A stretch of 64,000 nt of DNA from Meloidogyne chitwoodi (Eukaryota; Nematoda; Chromadorea; Rhabditida; Meloidogynidae). Below the pieces are notes generated by a model. It made no database searches. It had not been told where the DNA came from and saw nothing but the letters and a program-made list of their open reading frames with translations. Shown piece after piece: positions 37,201 to 48,766 of this stretch. The DNA is taken from positions 682,001-746,000 of the forward strand of contig JACZZP010000009.1 in the NCBI GenBank assembly GCA_015183035.1. Direction: 5' to 3'. The position numbers and the translations under genes were made by a program. The stretch's first letter is position 1. The number at the start of each line of letters is the position of its first letter.

Positions 37201-40200
37201 GGTCAAGTAAATTTATTTTTAATTTTTTATAATTTTTTTAAAGGTTTTTATGGATGATTTGGCTGAAAGGGCTGCTATATATGCTGGTATATTTAATTTA
37301 TTTATTTTTAATTTAATTTGTTTTTTTAAAGCTTTTTATGTTGCTCCAAATCGTGATGAAGTAATGAAAATGGTTGAAATGAATCCAATACCAACTCCAA
37401 ATTGTGATGGAGTTATTAATAAAAGTGGATGTTTTGAATTAAAAATAACAGATCTTTTGACTGGTTTTTGGCCTTCTACTGATGGGTAAATTTAAGAAAA
37501 ATATTTTAAATTTTTAATTTATTTTTTCTAGTCATCTTCCCTCAGATGAGCCAGCTTGTGGATTTAGAAATGAACGTTGTGATTATACTTTAATGATTGT
37601 TATTGGCATTTTAGCTTTGGTAGCTCTTATTGGCATTGGAGCTGGATTTATTTTCTTTAGAATTTTGTAAATATTCATTTTTTAATTATTTTTAAATTAA
37701 TTTAATTTAAATTTATTTTTAAAGAGAAAATCGTGCTCTATCAAAAACTTCTTGGAGAATATTTCGTGATGATGTTCGTATAGTTAGTGCTGAAGAAATG
37801 AAATCTATGGTTTAAATTTATTTTTTTATTTAAATTTATAATTTAAATAAAGCTTTCAATTGGTTCATCAAAAACTAAATTATCTAATATGGCACGTTTT
37901 GCTAAACATCATGCTGTTATTGGTAAATATTTTTAAAGAAAGAGAGTTATATTAAAAGTAGAAAAAGGAAATTAATTATATGTAAGCGTTAGCTTAGTGG
38001 TTGTGTGTTTGGTTTTAAGTTGAAAGACGCTGGTTCGATGCCGGCTAATTCCCCTTTACTTTTTCTCATAAAAAATAAAATTAAAATAAAATTTTCTTTT
38101 TTAATAAATAATATTTTAAGCAAAATTATTTTTAATTAATATTTAAATAAATTAATTTTATTTTTAAAGGTACAAATACACATGCTTCTTTTCATCTTTA
38201 TCCACAAAGAAGACCAATTTCCTTTATTAGAACAGATTTACAATTATTATCATTAATGAAAATGCTTGTTCATGATAATTTAAATCCATTTATGGGAATT
38301 GCTTTTAATGAAAGTTGGAAAATTTGAAAAAATTAAATTTAAATTTTTAAATAATTTTTAGAAGATGAATTGCTTGTTTTATGGAAATTTTGTTCTCGTG
38401 GAACAATTCAAGATATTATTTATAATGAAAGTGTTACTTTAGATACTAAATTTCATGCTGCTTTTGTTCGAGATATTACTTTGGTTAAATTTAAATTTTT
38501 AATTATTTTTCTAATTGAAAAAAAATTATTCTATTTCTCTTTCTCTAAATAACATTAAAACTTTAATATTTTATTCTGATTTTATCTTAAACTTAAATTA
38601 TTTTTCAGAATTTAAAACTTAAGTTTATTTTATTATTATTAAAGCTATATGTTCCTTTTTGTTTTCTGCCTGTCTGCTTTTCATTTAAATATGTTAGACA
38701 CTCTTTTTTTAAAACTTTATTTCTCTCTCTCTATAATTAAAATAATATTTAATAAAAATATGATTGATAAAAAGTTGCAAGGCTAAATTTCAACAAAAAT
38801 ACGAATGAAAAATACAATCTTATATAAAATGTAAATATTTGTAAGGTGTTCTTTATCTAGTCTCACCTTTTTTATATTTTAATATCTTCAAATATTTTCT
38901 CTAATTTTATTAAAATAATTATAAAAACTTTTCTTTCTTTCTAAAGGGTCTAGAATATTTACACATGTCACCAATTGGATATCATGGATCATTAACTCCT
39001 TGGTCTTGTTTAATTGACAGAAATTGGATGGTTAAATTAACTGATTTTGCAATAGCTAATTGTATAGAACGTTGGGAAAAACAAGGATATATTACTAAAG
39101 AAACACTTAAAGATGGTGAAGATAAAAGTGGAGCTACACAATTAACTAGTTAATTAATTTTAATTTATTAATTTAATTTTTAATTTAAAGATGTTCTTTA
39201 TTGTGCACCAGAATTAGTAAATTATTTTTGTTATTAATTTTTTTAAATATTTTTCCCCTTTTTTCCTTTTTTTAAATTTTGTTACAGCTTAAAAATCGAG
39301 AATCTAATCGCCGACGTGGAATGGAACAAGGATGGTTAAAACAAAGTCAGGCTAGACGACAAGCAGGAGATATTTATTCTTTTGGGATTGTTATGTATGA
39401 AATTTTGTTTAGGTAAAAATAATTAATTTATTTATTTAAAATTATTTATTTTAATTTTTTAGGGCTTTACCCTTCCCTGAGGGCACCGATTTGACGGGTA
39501 AGTACGCAGATGTCAAGGAATATGCAGGCAAGCGACATTTGTGGCAGGAATGGAGATGACATAATATATTTGTCAAAACAAAAATTTCCTCTTTTTTTTT
39601 AATTTTTATTCCCAGTTGTTTTTTCTCTCTCCATTCCTGCAGTGTAGGCCTTATTAAAACAATTTATATTTATTTTTTAGAATTAAAAAAGGCCTTTTTT
39701 AATTTATTCACTTGCCTTTTTATAGTTATCTCTTCTTTTTTTATTTTATTTTTCCTCTTTATTATTTTTCTTTTTTTTATTTAAATTTATCTAAATTTAA
39801 TTTTTAATTTAAAGAATTATGTGAATATGTTCGTGATGGCTCTAAAACATTTAAGCCAGTTATTGCTGATCGTTCACAAGTACATCCAGATATTATTGCT
39901 TTATTACAGGTTTTTTTAATTATTTAAAACAAGTTTTAATAAAAAATAAGTGAGTGTCTCGTTAGTTCAGTCGGTAGAGTGCTTGATTATGTAAGCATAG
40001 GTCTAGGGTTCGGTGCTGTTTGAGGGATAATTATTTATTTCTTCTTTAGAATAAGTTACACTTTAACAATTCTTTTTTTTTTAAATAATTTTCTTAAATT
40101 AAAAAAAGGATTGTTGGGCAGCTAACCCAGAAATTCGTCCTTCAATTCGTCGTGTTCGTCTAAATACAGAAAATTATTTAAAAGTTAAAGGATCTTTAGT

Positions 40201-41540
40201 AGATCAAATGATGAGAATGATGGAACAATATGCAAATAATTTAGAAAAATTAGTACAAGAAAGGACTGGAATGTTAGAAGATGCAAATAAAAGAGCAGAT
40301 AAATTATTAAATCAATTATTGCCCAGCTATGTTGCTAATGAATTAAAATTGGGACGTTCTGTTGCTCCTAAAACATTTAAATCTGCTTCTGTTATGTTTA
40401 GGTTTTAATTAATTTAAATTAAAAATTATTATTTAATTTATTTTAAAGTGATATTGTTGGATTTACTACAATTTGTTCTACTTCTTCTCCTCTTGAAGTT
40501 GTTACAATGTTAAAGTAAATATTTTTAAATAATATTTTTTAATTAATTAATTCTTTAGCACTGTATATACTGGATTTGATGATTTAATTAGTAAACATGA
40601 AGCTTATAAAGTTGAAACAATAGGTTAATTTTTTAATAATTAAAAATCTTTGATTTTTACATAATTTTATTCTTTTATATTTTTGGATTTTTTTTTTAAA
40701 TTTATTTTGACCTACTAATTGAAAAATATATATTTTTTTTTTAATTTTTAGGTGATGCTTATATGGTTGCAAGTGGTATTCCACAAGAGGTTTTTTATTT
40801 TTTTATTTTAATATTTTTTTTAATTTTTAAGATTGGTGTTCGTCATTTAATGCATTTAAGTGATGTTGCACTTGAAATTATGGCTGTAATTTTAAATTTT
40901 TTTAAATTTTATTTGTTTCCATAGTTTTTAAAAAATTATGAAATTCCACACATGAAACCACAAAAAATTAGAATCAGAGTTGGTTTACATACTGGCCCTG
41001 TAGCTGCTGGAGTTGTTGGATTGACTACTCCTCGTTATTGTCTTTTTGGTGATACTGTTAGTTCTTTTTTTAATTTTTAAAAATATTTATTTTTTAATAA
41101 ACAGGTCAATATGGCATCTCGTATGGAATGTATGTTATTTTTAAAATTAAAAATAAATAAATAAATGAATTAATTAAAAATATAGCAAATGGATTACCAG
41201 AGCGTATTCAAATTAGTGAAGCATATAAAGAAGCATTACAAAAACATTATCCAGAATTTCGAATACAACCTCGTGGAAAAGTTGAATTAAAAGTAAATTT
41301 TAATTTAAATTAAATAATTTAGAGGGGAATATTTTAAATAAATAGGGTAAAGGAATTAATCCTGCTGTTAAGGGCAAAGGTGAATCTTTTACTTATTGGC
41401 TTTGTGGAAAATTTGGTCAAGAAGATGAACAGCCATATGCACCATCTCCTGAATTATTATCTCAAGTACAAGCTATTTCTGCTGGTGGGCCAATTATGAT
41501 ACCAGCAATAAATGAACAAATTCATATAACTGTTGGTTAA
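34279..41540 (+). CDS. Receptor-type guanylyl cyclase (gcy family)
   Basis: About 30 small exons join from ATG 34279 to TAA 41538-41540, giving roughly 1,050-1,100 residues. The order is: signal peptide ([18 protein letters not shown]); extracellular ligand-binding domain ([62 protein letters not shown]); one membrane segment ([19 protein letters not shown]); kinase-homology domain with degenerate catalytic motifs ([13 protein letters not shown] for HRD, DFA for DFG), so inactive as a kinase; coiled-coil dimerisation segment; and the cyclase domain. The catalytic residues are all present: [19 protein letters not shown] (Glu selects guanine), [17 protein letters not shown] (Cys, Asn, Arg). It should make cGMP in sensory neurons. 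The [12 protein letters not shown] segment reminds me of AFD thermosensory GCYs, but this is a guess. It contains a duplicated exon at 37061 and two tRNA-like relics. Confidence 0.93.
34951..35076 (+). repeat. Dispersed AGACTCTAATG repeats in a gcy intron
   Basis: Five near-copies of AGACTCTAATGG occur in about 125 bases (34951, 34978, 35015, 35045 and a variant at 35065), with one inverted half (AGAGTCT) just before. Spacing is irregular, so this is not a simple tandem array. Confidence 0.65.
37061..37101 (+). other. Duplicated gcy exon ending in a stop (possible poison exon)
   Basis: After a good acceptor (TTTTTTAAAG) the sequence GACTTGTCAGTGCTGAAGG reads GLVSAEG, then ESTLKK and TAA. The exon at 37172-37206, after an equally good acceptor, reads [12 protein letters not shown] and keeps the frame. 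Use of the first copy would end the protein shortly before the membrane segment. It may be a dead duplicate or a regulated alternative. Confidence 0.6.
37984..38052 (+). pseudogene. tRNA-like relic in gcy intron
   Basis: Box A is TTAGCTTAGTGGTT, and the T-arm GCTGG TTCGATG CCGGC is perfect, with box B GGTTCGATGCC. The acceptor arms do not pair and no clear anticodon stem forms. Confidence 0.5.
39955..40027 (+). pseudogene. tRNA-like relic in gcy intron
   Basis: A near-perfect tRNA D-arm (GTTAGTTCAGTCGGTAGAG) is followed at tRNA spacing by GGGTTCGGTGCT. Acceptor pairing is weak (CTC with GAG only). Confidence 0.5.
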
Positions 41541-42128
41541 ATATTAAAAAAGAAATAAATGTTTTTGTGATTTTTTTCAACTTTTTAGAAATTAAAAAAT
41601 TTAATTTTTCAATTTAATATGTTTCCATTTTAGAATTTTTAGTTAATCAAATTTTTATTTAAAATTTCAATTCTTTTCCGTTATTATTTTACACATCTCA
41701 CCCCTATTTAATTTTTATTTTATTTAAAAAAAGTCAAATACTCAAATGGGTCAAGTGTAGAAGAATAACGGAAAAATACCAATATTTGTGTTCCCTTATT
41801 TTTTTATAAATTTATTTTTGTATTTTAATTTTAGAAAATTTCAAAAACACAAATTAAAACAATATTTTCCCAACTTTTTTTTTGTAGTTTATCTTTGTTT
41901 ATATAATAAAAGTACTCTGTCAACAATAAAATATCTCCAATGTTTTAATCTTTATATTTTTTAAATGTTTAAACTTTCCGGAAAACACAAAAAATAGTAC
42001 TACCTAAAAATTAAACTTTTTTACTCTATTACACTATAAATAAATCTGTATTTTATAAAAATAAGATAGCGACAAAAATGATTATTTTATTATTTTTCGG
42101 ATAAAATACTTCTATATGAAAAGATGTA

Positions 42129-42811
42129 CAGGGTGCGGCAAATTGGGAGCGGGTTTTATTTTTTGAATAACTTTTTTCAAACTTATCGAAAATCGATAAT
42201 TCTTTTTTCATTAGATTCATAACTCTTTCGGTAATTTTTTGATACCAAATTCAGCTAATAAACTTTTTTAGAAAAAAATCTATACTTAACTTTTATAAAA
42301 AATTTTTGGTACTCTTTAAGTATGGGAATTTTTTGTTTGTTTGATTCAATCGGGTCACATGAGATTTCATTCGAAAGAGCTCTTCGAAATGGGTTAAATT
42401 ATGTTTTTTTGAAACCATACAAATGCCTACGAGCCGAGATACAGGTCTTAGAATGTCGAAAACCAAAAAAAGGAATTAGCTAATTTTTTGGAGTGAAAAA
42501 TTCAATTATGAGTATGATAGCTCTTTCGAAAGAGCTCTTCGAGCTGAGTTGAATGAGATAAAAATTAGCTCAATTGGACAAATTTAGACAAAGTTATAAA
42601 TTTTTGAAAAACGCTCATTTAGGTGATTACCGCAGCTGCTCCAAATGAATCTTTTCCCACTACGGTTTGAAATAAGTTTTTTTAGCTGAATTTGGTATCA
42701 AAAAATTACCGAAAGAGTTATGAATCTAATGAAAAAAGAATTATCGATTTTCGATAAGTTTGAAAAAAGTTATTCAAAAAATAAAACCCGCTCCCAATTT
42801 GCCGCACCCTG
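42129..42811. mobile_element. Tc1/mariner-type MITE with 138-base inverted repeats
   Basis: The element starts CAGGGTGCGGCAAATTGGGA and ends with the exact inverse, ..TTTGCCGCACCCTG. Each terminal inverted repeat is about 138 bases (42129-42266 and 42674-42811) and nearly perfect. It is flanked on both sides by TA (42127-42128, 42812-42813), the Tc1/mariner target duplication. The central 400 bases encode no transposase, so it is non-autonomous. The core contains two copies of the near-palindrome TTCGAAAGAGCTCTTCGA (about 42372 and 42526). The close match between its arms suggests it moved recently. A diverged relative of its core lies at about 50519. Confidence 0.9.
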
Positions 42812-43064
42812 TATTTTATAGAAACTTGTCTACTTTCTACAATAAAGAATTCACTTAAAACTTGGTCAATTACTTCACTTCTGACTCTATGACCGTGTTA
42901 TTTGTTAGATCTGAGAATATTAACTGTCTAGCGATATAGCGCCTTTTCTTTAATGTAGATGGTAACAATGGTAGCGAAGGAAAGGGCCTCGGTCACTGGT
43001 CTTGGTGCTGTTGGCGGGGGACAGGGACTAAGCCATGTCTTAGTAGGTCTCCGACTTGATTGAC

Positions 43065-43095
43065 AGATAGACTGGCTTTTATACTATTATAAATA
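43065..43095 (+). promoter_or_regulatory. GATA site plus TATA box upstream of ssp
   Basis: AGATAG (43065-43070, a WGATAR site) is followed by TATAAATA (43088-43095), about 155 bases before the ATG. In C. elegans, GATA sites bound by ELT-1 drive MSP genes in spermatogenesis. The spacing suggests a compact promoter of that kind, though single short motifs can arise by chance. Confidence 0.4.
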
Positions 43096-43250
43096 CTGTC
43101 AGCTTATATAGTAACACACTACTACTTTTATCCTTTACACAAATCAAAAATTGAACTATAAAAGCAGCAACAATTTCCTTCCCAAACAACTCTTCTCTAC
43201 AACAACACTTCACACAATCAACAACTACAACCAAACGCTTCACAACAACA

Positions 43251-43641
43251 ATGGCGGTCTCAGTCGAACCAGCAGCTGTTCAAGTTCCGGCGGCAGGTGG
43301 CAACGTCTCTCTCCAGCTGATGAACGGCAATCCTGAGGTGCTTTTTTTTCTTTCTTTTAATCTTAAACTAAAATAATGTTTTTTTCGTTCAGGTTCGCTT
43401 TGCCTTCAAGCTCAAGTCTAGCAACAACACCCACTACCGCGTCAATCCTGTCTTTGGATTCGTCGAACCTGGTGCTGCTGCTCAAATCGAAGTGATCCGC
43501 CAGAACGGCCCTCCGAAAGGCGACGACAAGCTCGAGATCTGCTTCGCTGGAGCTCCTCCCGATGCTGGTGACGCTAAGGCACTGTTCCCTCCTGGATCGT
43601 CTGGCGAGTTCAAGGTGGATGTGCCGATGGCTGCTATGTGA
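43251..43641 (+). CDS. Sperm-specific class-P protein (MSP domain)
   Basis: Two exons, 43251-43337 and 43393-43641, join in phase 0 to give 111 residues. The protein is a single MSP domain: MAVSVEPAAVQVPAAGGNVS, FKLKSSNNTHYRVNPVFGFV, then EPGAAAQIEVIR and KVDVPM near the end. This matches the C. elegans SSP family (AVSxDPxxxxVPAAGG, KSSNNxEYRxNPVFGF). SSP proteins are relatives of major sperm protein, made in developing sperm; MSP filaments drive the crawling movement of nematode sperm. The coding exons are far GC-richer than their neighbours, with C/G-ending codons, as expected for a very highly expressed gene. A GATA site and TATA box lie upstream. Confidence 0.93.
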
Positions 43642-44319
43642 ATATGCCTGCAGGACAAAAGAATAGATGAGCCTCACCATATAATAAGGATATAGAAAGA
43701 TAACCCTATTCCCATGTAAATGTTCTGTGATTCCCCCTATTGTAATTTGTATGTAATATATTGCTTTCCTAAATATGTACCTATAATATTTGCTATTGTT
43801 ATTGTTGTGTAATTAATAAAAAAAATAAATATATTTTTTGATTTTCTTTGAAAATAGTTGAGCTTAGAAATGAGTGAAAAACTATTGAGAATAAGCATAA
43901 AAATAAAATTGTCAGTTCATGAGACCGACATTTTTCACCTTTAAACCACAAAAAATAACCAAAAAAGAGTTTAATACAAGATAAGAGGTTTAATTGTCTC
44001 TAATACAGCGTTAAAGAGTACAATTCTTGCTATATTCTTCTGGTCTCAAGTTTTAAAAAAATATCTCCTCTAATACATAAATAGGAAAAATACAAAAAAT
44101 AAACTGTAAAACTTTCCTGAAAAAATGTATTTTTAAAAAGTAGATTATTTAATAAAAAATTTTCAAGTTTATTTTAAATTTAGCAATTTTTATAATAAAG
44201 CAATGAATTTATGGGAAATATTTTTAAAAAATAATAATAATTTATCTTTTCTTTATTTTTCTTTTCTTTTTCTGTCCATTTTGTGTTATTCACTGCTTTT
44301 CATCAAATACTAAAATTTA
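43642..44319. other. Convergent intergenic spacer
   Basis: 3' flanks of the ssp gene and the thymosin gene. It contains AATAAA-type signals near 43818 and AT-rich filler. Nothing else is seen. Confidence 0.6.
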
Positions 44320-44781
44320 TTTATTTTATTTAAATTATTTATTTTTAAACCTTCAACACTAGTTTTTACAGTTGGCTCTACATGTCGTAAGCCTTTCTTG
44401 TCAAATTCAGTTATTAATTGAGGTGTTTTCTCAATGCTAATATCATAAGATGATGGAAGAACATCTCTTAAATTAAATTTTTAAAATTATTTAGATATTT
44501 TTTAAATTAATTTTAAAAGTCCAACATAAAAAATGTTTAGATTAAAATAAAAAAATTTACTTCTCCGCCGCTTTAACGTGACGCAAATTAGAATTTTTGT
44601 CAAAACCATCAATATCCTTTACCACGTCATTTTTAAAAGCTTGATGTTTACGCTCATCTTCTAAATCTTGTTTTGATGGTAAAACATTCTTTTCTAAAGT
44701 TTCAACATGTTTGAGTTCACCTCTTTTGGTTACTTCAGTTTGCATTGCTTCAGACATTTTTGGTGATTTAGATTCAGACAT
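44320..44781 (-). CDS. tth-1: Thymosin-beta repeat protein (actin-monomer binding)
   Basis: Two exons from ATG 44779-44781 to TAG at 44320 give about 125 residues. There are three thymosin-beta/WH2-like repeats: GELKHVETLEKNVLPSKQDL, SNLRHVKAAEKDVLPSSYDI and a shorter last one, KGLRHVEPTVKTS. The pattern LKHVET.EKNVLP is the actin-binding core. The C. elegans relative TTH-1 has four repeats, so this one appears one repeat shorter. Such proteins sequester or shuttle G-actin in the cytosol; nematode TTH-1 is needed for germ-line development. There is no signal peptide. The intron at about 44472-44562 has clean GT/AG borders in phase. Confidence 0.9.
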
Positions 44782-46049
44782 TTCTTTATTAGAAAATAAA
44801 ACTGATTTTTAGAAATTAAAATATGTATTTTTTAAATTGAGAAATTAGCAAAAGAATAAATAAATAAACTTTTCCGGAAAATACAACATTTTGTTAATAA
44901 ACTTTTCCGGAAAAAATGTATTTTTATATAAAACACAAAATAAAGACTATTTTATAAACTTTCCGGAAAGTTTTATGTATATTTTATTATGTTCAGCTTA
45001 AAATATTAAACATTATTTTTAATATATAAAAATGAATTAAAAAAATATATCTCGTTCAAAGAATGTTTTCGCTCTCTTTTTTTTGTAAAATAAATAATAC
45101 ATATTTTTAAGGGTCATACAATAATTTTTATAAAATAAAAATAAATTGATTGAATGATGAGAAGAACACTTTAAGAGGTTTAAAATTTATTTTCGGAAGA
45201 ATTATGGAATAAAAATGAAAAAAAAATAACGGTGGATACTTTATATTCAATGAAAAATAAAAATAGAGAGAAATAAAAGAAATGAATCATTCATATAATT
45301 TATTCTTTTTTTTTCTCTTTTTACATTCCAACGATTGATGCGATTACAAATAAAATAAATATACATTTTTGAAGGACACCTCATTTTATTTTTATGTTAA
45401 AAAAAAAAGAAAGAGAATAGTCGAGATTAAAATAGAAAAAGTTAAAAAAGGAGAAATCTGTAAAATAATAAATATTTAAAAATAGTAAAACTGTTCTACT
45501 ATGTATATTTTTTATAAACCAATAAATAATGTAAGGAAAAGTCGAAAAATGATTTTTCAAAAATCAATTTTGAATTAATTTTTATAAAAATTTTAAAATA
45601 TATTTTTTAATATCCAATTTACCACAAATTAAGCTACAATTATTAATTTTTATTTAGACGACAAAAATATATTTATAAGAAAATTTCTAGTCATTTTAAT
45701 TATTTTTAATCAAATTATTTAATTTGCTGCTAGTGATTGAATATTGACAAACATTTTTGTTTATAAAATACTCGCAAAATTATTATTTTTTTTCTCAAAA
45801 TATTCTAAATTTTCAAATTATATTGAAAAAAAACAAATGTTTTTAAAATTAATACAGGCGATAATTTACATTTTTAAAATGGGATTTACAAATTAATTTA
45901 ATCATGATAATTTTCATAATGTCAAAAGATTAAATATAAAAAAATTCAAAAAAATTCACTCTCTAAGATTATAACAATTTACAAGAAAAAATTAACTAAA
46001 AATAGTAATGATTTAAATAATTTTTTTGACATTTTGAAATTTCCCTGGT
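44782..46049. other. Intergenic spacer
   Basis: AT-rich region between the thymosin gene start and the end of the RacGAP gene, both on the minus strand. Short CTTTTCCGGAAAA-type palindromes recur near 44870, 44906 and 44960. No coding or RNA signal is seen. Confidence 0.6.
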
Positions 46050-48766
46050 CTAAAAATGACGTTGAGATTCAGTTACTTCTACATTACGTTGATAAACTGG
46101 AGCACGTCGTTTTATTGTAAAAGTTGTTCCATTTGGTGTTCCAAAATTATTCATTAATGGATTATCTGGCTTCCAGTTATAAAAAGCAGTCCAATAATTC
46201 TAAAAAACAAAATTTAAAAATCATCTCAAAATCAAAAGACAATCAAAACTTACATTATCAAGCATTAAAAGAGCATATAAAATTTCCACTTGTTTATTAG
46301 CTTCCATATAATGATATGAATGACAATCACCACTACCACTACCTCCAATTGGTTGTTGTAAATGAGTCAATTTTGAAGCTGTTCCAACAACTGTAGGTCC
46401 CAAAACTTTGGCCAAATTCTCCAATGGCATCTAAAAAATGTCAAAATGTGTAAACATTTCAAAAATCTCAATTTTAAGAGGATTTTTGGCAATTTAAATA
46501 CTTTTGGCGTCAAAATGTCCGCAATTTTTATCCGCAACTTTTTATATTAATTATTTTGGAGGCATAAAATCAACAATATTTGTTTGTTAAAATAATATCA
46601 AATGCATTAACTTCTCCCATCTTCCCTCCATAATAGGTTGTCAATCATTTTATGTCTCCAAATTAATTAAATAGAAAAAGTTGCAAATAAAAATTGCGAC
46701 AAATTTGCCACCAAAAAGTACCCGTTTTAATTTTTAAACATTTTTATTAAAAAAACCTGATTCTCATTGGAATGCATCGCAACATTTTGCCAATGAGCGC
46801 ATAAATAGGCTAATGTGTCTCTATTTGGAAGTGGCAAACTAAAAATAAAAAATTAGATATTTAAAAAATATTTTTATAAAAATTAAACGTTTCTATAGCA
46901 TAACGAAGCTGTTCCTCATTTTTACTGCTAACTGCAGCATAGAATTCGTTGAATGATGAAAGAGGAATCAATGGCTCCTTTAAAATTTAAAAAAGTATTT
47001 TGTTAAAAAGGAACAACACTCACTCGAAGATCACGAAGAAATTTTTTAATAAAGCCAGTTATAGTTTCAGGAAAAAGTTGTTCCAATTTTGGTATATATT
47101 TTGAATTAAAATTTTCTTTGAGTTTTTTCACTTCATTGTCACAACCAGGAACTCGATAGAGGCCAACATTATTAATAAAATTCTTCTCAATTGCGAAAAC
47201 ACAACGAATTATTTGTCCAGGAATTTTTGGTTGTGAATCTGGACAAAAATCAGCAAGACGTGGACGTTGTTTGGGATTGTTACGTTGTGGTGTTGGTATC
47301 ATTGGAACACAAGGAAGTGGAGAATTATTTCGGCAATTTTCGTGTATTTGGATCTTACAATCTTTAAAAATTATTATTTATAAAAACGAAAGAAAATTTT
47401 GGAAAAAATAAGAAATTAGAAAATACAGTCACACGAAAAATAAAAAAGTACTGAAGGTAAAAACTGAAAAAGGAAATTAAAAAATTTACCATTGCATTTC
47501 AAACTTCGAATTCCTAAGCTTCGAGTACAAATACTACAATAAGAAAAAGCTGCACTAAACAAATTGTTTGTTGGAATAAAATTATGTGAGCACTGTTCTA
47601 AATTTCTTCCTTTAGTCCAGCCAGGACAGAATGGACTGAGACGACTTAAAATTGATTTTTATTTAAACAAAAATTATTAATATACATACACATCCAAAGT
47701 GCTGGTGGTAGTAGTAGCTGTACATTTTGTTGAGATTTGTTGATTTTTTAGTTGAGCAACTTCCTATTTTTTAAAGAAAAAATCAAAATAATAATATCTT
47801 AATAAAGTATTCAAATATTTTTTAAAAATATGAGATGAGTTGAATAAAGGATAACCAAACAAAAAGACAACCTTATACTAAATAAGCAAATAAATCCCAC
47901 AAAAATTTAAAAAATTTTTAAGTTTTAAAAAACCTTTTCATCCGTCATAATATGAGATTCAGATATAGATCTGTTCATCCGCATTAAAGGCTTTAGTAAA
48001 AGTGGAGAATCATTTTCATATTCATCATCTTCTCGCAAACGACCCAAATCATCTAATGGTTTAGATCTCTTTCCAGGCAAAAATCCAAGAGAATTAGAAC
48101 GACGTTTACCACTTCTAGCATCATTTAATGTATCTATAGGAAGTGTCAAAGCAGCATTCTTTTAAAATTTAAAAAACAAAATGCATCAAAATTTACAAAA
48201 ATAAACCTGGAATTCAGCGCGAGCCATCTTAAACCTTTCCTTATATTGTGAAACTTCTTCATCAAGAGACCCGATTTTTGTATTGGCAGAGGCTAATTGT
48301 GAAACTAACACATCAATTTTTGCTTTTGCTTCGTCCAATTCAATCTCGTAATTGCTTAAAATTTTAAATCTTTTATTTGAATTAGGGAACAATTATATTA
48401 GAATTTAAATAAAGGACAAAACAAAATCCAACAATTTTTGGGGATACCCACACTCGAAAGGTATCAACCTAATATATAGCAAAATAAAATGTAAAAAATA
48501 TACCAAAGTTGCCTATTAAGCCTTTCATTAACATTATTTAAACGAGCATTTTCATTAGAAGAAAGTCGCCATTCTTTGTGAATATTCTCCAAAAGGTCAA
48601 GTAAATCATTAATATCTTTATATATATTTCTAAATTTAACTCAAATCATCTAAAGTTTACGATGAATGTTTCCTGATTGTGCTCGTTGATGAGCTCCCAG
48701 TTTTTGCCATAATTCCAATGTACTGAATGTATCGGCCATAAGCGAAGTATAATTATTTGAATTCAT
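46050..48766 (-). CDS. cyk-4: CYK-4/MgcRacGAP (RacGAP1), centralspindlin subunit
   Basis: A multi-exon gene of roughly 600 residues, from about ATG 48764-48766 to TAG at 46050. The order is: N-terminal coiled coil (EIELDEAKAKIDVLVSQLAS and on), a basic Ser-rich linker (GKRRSNSLGFLPGKRSKPLD), a C1 domain (CSICTRSLGIRSLKCNDCKI then HENCRNNSPLPC), and a RhoGAP domain. The GAP arginine finger is in NVGLYRVPGCDNEVKKLKE, followed by FIKKFLRDLREPL and LPNRDTLAYLCAHW, matching human RACGAP1. With the kinesin ZEN-4/MKLP1 it bundles central-spindle microtubules and activates RhoA for cytokinesis. The N-terminal exon near 48600-48660 does not join cleanly (stop in frame, or an implausible 21-base intron), so that part of the model is uncertain. 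Confidence 0.9.

Larger units (their letters stand above)
41541..43250. other. Intergenic spacer with a MITE and the ssp promoter
   Basis: It begins as AT-rich 3' flank of the cyclase gene, holds the mariner-type MITE at 42129-42811, and from about 42900 turns GC-richer upstream of the sperm protein gene. No further gene is seen. Confidence 0.65.

Noticed and set aside
39543..39643. Inverted repeat (GGCAGGAATGGAGA and its inverse) in a gcy intron as a mobile element
   Set aside because: The arms are only about 14 bases and no target duplication is visible; it may be chance or a simple RNA hairpin.
43363..43680. 105-residue open frame antisense to the sperm protein gene
   Set aside because: It is a shadow of the GC-rich coding exon on the other strand.
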